Below are positions 5,549 to 7,098 of a stretch of 7,098 bases of DNA, piece after piece. Within the stretch, counting starts at the first letter, position 1. Each line of letters starts with the position of its first letter. The notes beneath the pieces are model-generated. The model was not told the DNA's origin and did no database searches. It was given only the letters and a program-made list of their open reading frames with translations. A program made the translations under genes and the position numbers. This DNA comes from Vulcanimicrobiia bacterium (GTDB lineage Bacteria > Eremiobacterota > Eremiobacteria > Baltobacterales > Baltobacteraceae), in assembly GCA_024281135.1 (NCBI GenBank), contig JAMXLG010000401.1, positions 1 to 7,098 of the forward strand, written 5' to 3'.

Positions 5549-7098
5549 TTGAGGATACGCCCTATAGGAGCGCTTTGTTCCCTTGCTGCTCTCGTTGCTC
5601 TGGCGATGCCCGCTGCTGGGCGCGCGTTTTCATTAGAAGACGTGATGAGCGCGCCGTTCGTCGATCACTTGACAACCTCCGCGGACGGAACCGTTCTCGT
5701 TTGGAAAGTCTTCGAGCAAGGCCGCTATAATCTCTATACGAACGCGGGCGGTACGCCGCACCGCGTGACGCCGTACATGTCCGATGACGGACTCGACATC
5801 GACGACGTTCACATTCTTTCATCCGATGACGCCGTGATCTATTCGCGTGGCGGCGTCGGCGACAACGGCGGCGGCGACAACATTAATCCGCTTTCTATCA
5901 TCCCACCGCCGGCGCGAACGGTCTATATCGTGCCGCTTTCCGGCAGCGTCGCACCTGTTGCGATTGGTGAGGGATTGCACGGGATCGTTTCGCCGAAAAA
6001 CGACGCAGTTGCATGGATCAAGGACGGCAACTTGCAAATCGCCTCGCTGCAAAAGAGCGGAACTACGTACACCGTTGGAAAAGCGGAAGCGCTTCCGATT
6101 CGCGGCCAGGTGCAGAACGCGGCATGGTCGCCCGACGGAAGCCGCATCGCGTTCACGAACGCGCGCGGCGATCACTCGTTTATCGTCATCTATGATCCGT
6201 CGGCAAAGCGGTATGTGTATGCGACGCCGGATTTTTCAGCGGACGATTTCGCCGTGTGGTCGCCCGACGGAAAGTCGGTTGCATTCATTCGTACGCCGGG
6301 CAATCGCGAAGATGAATCGCCGTATCTCGACCCGCCGCGCCAACCTTGGTCGATCTGGGTTGCCGATGCGCAGACCGGAAGCGCGCATATGGTGTGGACG
6401 GCGCGACGCGGTATGGGTGCGCAGTACTACTTCTCGGAAACGAGCGCGCAACAACTGTGGTGGATGCCGGATAACCGCCTCGCGTTTCTTTGGGAAGGCG
6501 ACGGATGGCAGCATCTCTATGCCGTTCCAGTCGCCGGCGGCACGGCGCAGCGGCTGACGAGCGGAAAATTCGAAGTCGAAACCGTCTCGCAATCGCTCGA
6601 CCTTTCGAAGCTGCTCTATGCGACGAACGAAAACGACATCGACCGCCGTCATATTTGGGAAGTCGGTCTCGACGCAGCGCCGCATGAATTGACGAGCGGA
6701 ACGACGATGAACCAGTGGTCGCCTACGCCCCTTGCCAACGCGCAATTCGCATACATCAATGCCGGTTATAATATCCCGCCGACCGTGACCGTCGGCGTTC
6801 CCGGGAAGTCGCTCATCGGCGAACCGACGCCGTCGAATTTCCCGGCGAAAGAACTCGTGCAGCCGCAACTCATCAGCTTCCGCGCGCCGGATGGTTTGGT
6901 CATCCATGCGCAGCTCTTTCTTCCGCGCGGCGGCGGCAAGCATCCGGCGATCGTGTTCGATCACGGCGGCCCGGTTCGTCAAATGCTGGCCGGTTTCCAT
7001 TACATGGATGCCTACACGTATCTTTATGAATCGAACCAGTATCTCGTCAACCGCGGATTCGTCGTGCTCTCGATCAACTATCGCAGCGGAATCATGTA
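5549..7098 (+). CDS. Exported S9-family (prolyl-oligopeptidase-like) peptidase, 3'-partial
   Basis: These are the N-terminal 516 residues of a serine peptidase of the S9 family (dipeptidyl or acylaminoacyl peptidase type), cut by the right edge. The N-terminus [20 protein letters not shown] is a typical signal peptide with probable cleavage after AAGRA (residue 26), so the enzyme is exported to the periplasm or beyond. A beta-propeller follows with TolB-like blade motifs [11 protein letters not shown] (192) and [11 protein letters not shown] (236). These share a 16-base identical DNA stretch at 6125-6140 and 6257-6272. A Gly/Asp/Asn-rich loop, [11 protein letters not shown], lies near residue 103. 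From about residue 450 the alpha/beta-hydrolase domain begins, with the HGGP oxyanion motif (472-475) and [11 protein letters not shown] just before the edge. The nucleophile GxSxGG motif and the catalytic Asp and His would lie beyond 7098, so catalytic competence cannot be judged. The TTG start is supported by its Shine-Dalgarno and the signal peptide. Confidence 0.88.
   Translation, partial: MRIRPIGALCSLAALVALAMPAAGRAFSLEDVMSAPFVDHLTTSADGTVLVWKVFEQGRYNLYTNAGGTPHRVTPYMSDDGLDIDDVHILSSDDAVIYSRGGVGDNGGGDNINPLSIIPPPARTVYIVPLSGSVAPVAIGEGLHGIVSPKNDAVAWIKDGNLQIASLQKSGTTYTVGKAEALPIRGQVQNAAWSPDGSRIAFTNARGDHSFIVIYDPSAKRYVYATPDFSADDFAVWSPDGKSVAFIRTPGNREDESPYLDPPRQPWSIWVADAQTGSAHMVWTARRGMGAQYYFSETSAQQLWWMPDNRLAFLWEGDGWQHLYAVPVAGGTAQRLTSGKFEVETVSQSLDLSKLLYATNENDIDRRHIWEVGLDAAPHELTSGTTMNQWSPTPLANAQFAYINAGYNIPPTVTVGVPGKSLIGEPTPSNFPAKELVQPQLISFRAPDGLVIHAQLFLPRGGGKHPAIVFDHGGPVRQMLAGFHYMDAYTYLYESNQYLVNRGFVVLSINYRSGIM

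Noticed and set aside
6125..6272. Identical 16-base stretch at 6125-6140 and 6257-6272 as a DNA repeat element
   Set aside because: Both copies encode the WSPDG blade motif of the propeller in the same frame, so protein constraint explains them.
5847..6557. 236-residue plus-strand open frame inside the S9 peptidase
   Set aside because: It is an out-of-frame, Arg/Ser-rich translation without motifs, overlapping the peptidase propeller.
6236..7000. 254-residue minus-strand open frame opposite the S9 peptidase
   Set aside because: The composition is arginine-rich and without motifs, while the opposite strand encodes blade motifs and HGGP; it is a shadow frame.
1..7098. tRNA or rRNA genes, CRISPR arrays, insertion sequences, att sites
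   Set aside because: No regularly spaced repeats, cloverleaf-like sequence, transposase or integrase motifs were seen; nearly all of the window is accounted for by the six protein genes.

Overview
The window is an almost fully coding stretch of a GC-rich bacterial chromosome with six protein genes. Starts are ATG, GTG and TTG, neighbouring genes overlap by a few bases, and only about 124 bp (5425-5548) lies outside genes. There is no sign of phage, plasmid or IS content. The G/C-ending codons, the exported S9 peptidase and a dispersed repeat beginning TGTCATCCTGAGCG would suit a soil or environmental phylum such as Eremiobacterota, Acidobacteriota or Chloroflexota. That placement is an impression, not a result.

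Layout. (1) Positions 2-2029 (+) hold the C-terminal 675 residues of a large DNA helicase: a linker, a HIRAN DNA-binding domain, a RecQ-like DEAH helicase core and a winged-helix-like tail. The true start lies left of the window. (2) Positions 2029-2574 (+) encode a Nudix hydrolase of the CoA pyrophosphatase type, sharing one base with the helicase stop. (3) On the minus strand, read from right to left, is a tightly packed three-gene operon: an acyl-CoA dehydrogenase of the ACAD10/11 type (4234-5424), a histidine-phosphatase-family protein (3621-4241) and an aminoglycoside-phosphotransferase-like kinase (2575-3624). The kinase and Nudix genes meet tail to tail with no base between their stop codons. 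(4) Across a short divergent spacer, a secreted S9-family peptidase starts at a TTG at 5549 and runs off the right edge.

How the genes may work together. The kinase plus ACAD pair matches the two enzymatic halves of mammalian ACAD10/ACAD11 and bacterial LvaA/LvaC. In those systems a 4-hydroxyacyl-CoA is phosphorylated and the phosphate is then eliminated, feeding the chain into beta-oxidation. The unusual point here is a phosphatase gene between the two, overlapping both. It parallels the phosphatase-like HAD domain of ACAD10 but belongs to an unrelated fold. The opposing CoA pyrophosphatase may or may not be connected.

The main structural puzzle is the left end. A perfect 11-bp hairpin and a dispersed-repeat-like element, both looking intergenic, lie inside an open reading frame that has no usable start codon before 434 although the HIRAN domain begins near 245.
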